Source of the DNA: an uncultured Alphaproteobacteria bacterium
GTDB lineage: Bacteria > Pseudomonadota > Alphaproteobacteria > Parvibaculales > Parvibaculaceae
Length of the DNA stretch: 61,896 bases
Reading direction: 5' to 3'
Assembly (NCBI GenBank): GCA_903889655.1
Contig: CAISYL010000197.1
Location: 1 to 61,896 of the forward strand
Below, one piece after another: positions 61,618 to 61,896 of this stretch. Position 1 is the stretch's first letter, and every line of letters begins with the position of its first letter. The translations under genes and the position numbers were made by a program. The notes beneath the pieces were generated by a model. The model was given only the letters and a program-made list of their open reading frames with translations. It was not told the origin of the DNA and did not search any database.

Positions 61618-61896
61618 CTAGCCGCGCTCGCGCATGACGCGCGCCTTGTCGCGCTCCCAACTCCGCTGCTTCTCCGTCTCGCGCTTGTCGGCCATCTTCT
61701 TGCCCTGCGCGAGGCCGATTTCGACCTTCACCCGGCCCTTGTCGTTGAAATACATCTTCAACGGCACGAGCGTCATGCCCTGCCGCAGCACCGCTTGGGA
61801 AAGCTTGTCGATTTCGCGCCGGTGCAGCAAGAGTTTCCGCGGCCGGCGCGTCTCGTGATTGAATTGATGAGCCTGCAGATAGACCGGGATATAGGC
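61618..61896 (-). CDS. smpB: SsrA-binding protein SmpB, C-terminal part (truncated by window edge)
   Basis: Only the last 92 codons are present; the start lies beyond the window. SmpB binds tmRNA and brings it to stalled ribosomes. The visible text [31 protein letters not shown]...[51 protein letters not shown] is diagnostic, including the basic C-terminal tail that reads the empty mRNA channel. The oxidoreductase gene follows on the same strand. The tmRNA gene is not in the window. Confidence 0.96.
   Translation of the reverse strand, partial: AYIPVYLQAHQFNHETRRPRKLLLHRREIDKLSQAVLRQGMTLVPLKMYFNDKGRVKVEIGLAQGKKMADKRETEKQRSWERDKARVMRERG

Overview
The window looks like chromosomal housekeeping DNA of a GC-rich alphaproteobacterium. 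The evidence is 5-aminolevulinate synthase (HemA, the C4 route to heme), a MucR/Ros regulator, a CBP3-type ubiquinol-cytochrome c chaperone, heme A synthase, a single bifunctional RelA/SpoT protein, a RibB-X fusion, ParC with an alphaproteobacterial-type quinolone region, and an LdtR-like MarR regulator beside an L,D-transpeptidase. A Hyphomicrobiales lineage such as Parvibaculum would fit, but that assignment is inference from gene content. I see no prophage, insertion sequence, CRISPR array, plasmid function or biosynthetic island.

Layout. 1-3.2 kb: the 3' end of a PHA synthase, an EamA transporter and argC with an FMN-binding protein. 3.2-5.3 kb: a membrane O-acyltransferase with an SGNH domain, whose last codons lie in the terminator of the converging rplM-rpsI operon (5.3-6.3 kb). 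6.4-13.3 kb: an MFS exporter and PaaI-like thioesterase opposite a TetR regulator, an aldo/keto reductase, an ECHDC3-like crotonase, a CoA-binding protein and MetY. 13.3-15 kb: ctaA, a DUF2842 protein, a 26-residue membrane microprotein and tRNA-Pro(GGG). 15-19.3 kb (minus): CBP3, YceD, plsX, fabH, ihfA, merR. 19.4-23.1 kb: bamE, a phosphoesterase and the H+-pyrophosphatase.

23.3-30 kb is one long minus-strand series: glyA, nrdR, ribD, ribE, ribBX, ribH, nusB, thiL. 30-36.7 kb: mucR, hemA with a coupled small gene, a glycerophosphodiesterase, the ldt/ldtR pair and hemB. 36.7-43.1 kb is more accessory: an AcpA-like phosphoesterase, a TetR regulator ending in a 14-bp tandem repeat, ornithine decarboxylase, a beta-hydroxyacid dehydrogenase, an orphan TonB-like membrane protein, a MarR regulator and a flavin reductase. 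43.3-47.8 kb: motAB, an RDD protein, the N-degron aminoacyltransferase bpt, a small membrane protein and an outer-membrane barrel. 48-59.5 kb (minus): parC, recO, then rpoZ, rsh, pyrE, DUF2062, pdxJ, acpS, lepB, rnc, era, and folK. 59.6-61.9 kb: a NYN-domain protein, a family 5 uracil-DNA glycosylase, a molybdopterin oxidoreductase and the 3' end of smpB.

I found no clearly new multi-gene system. The observations most worth following are the 26-residue microprotein, a palindrome placed like an activator site upstream of ldt, the small gene translationally coupled to hemA, the leader hairpin of rplM, the crotonase without its catalytic glutamates, and the coding/terminator overlap at the acyltransferase end.
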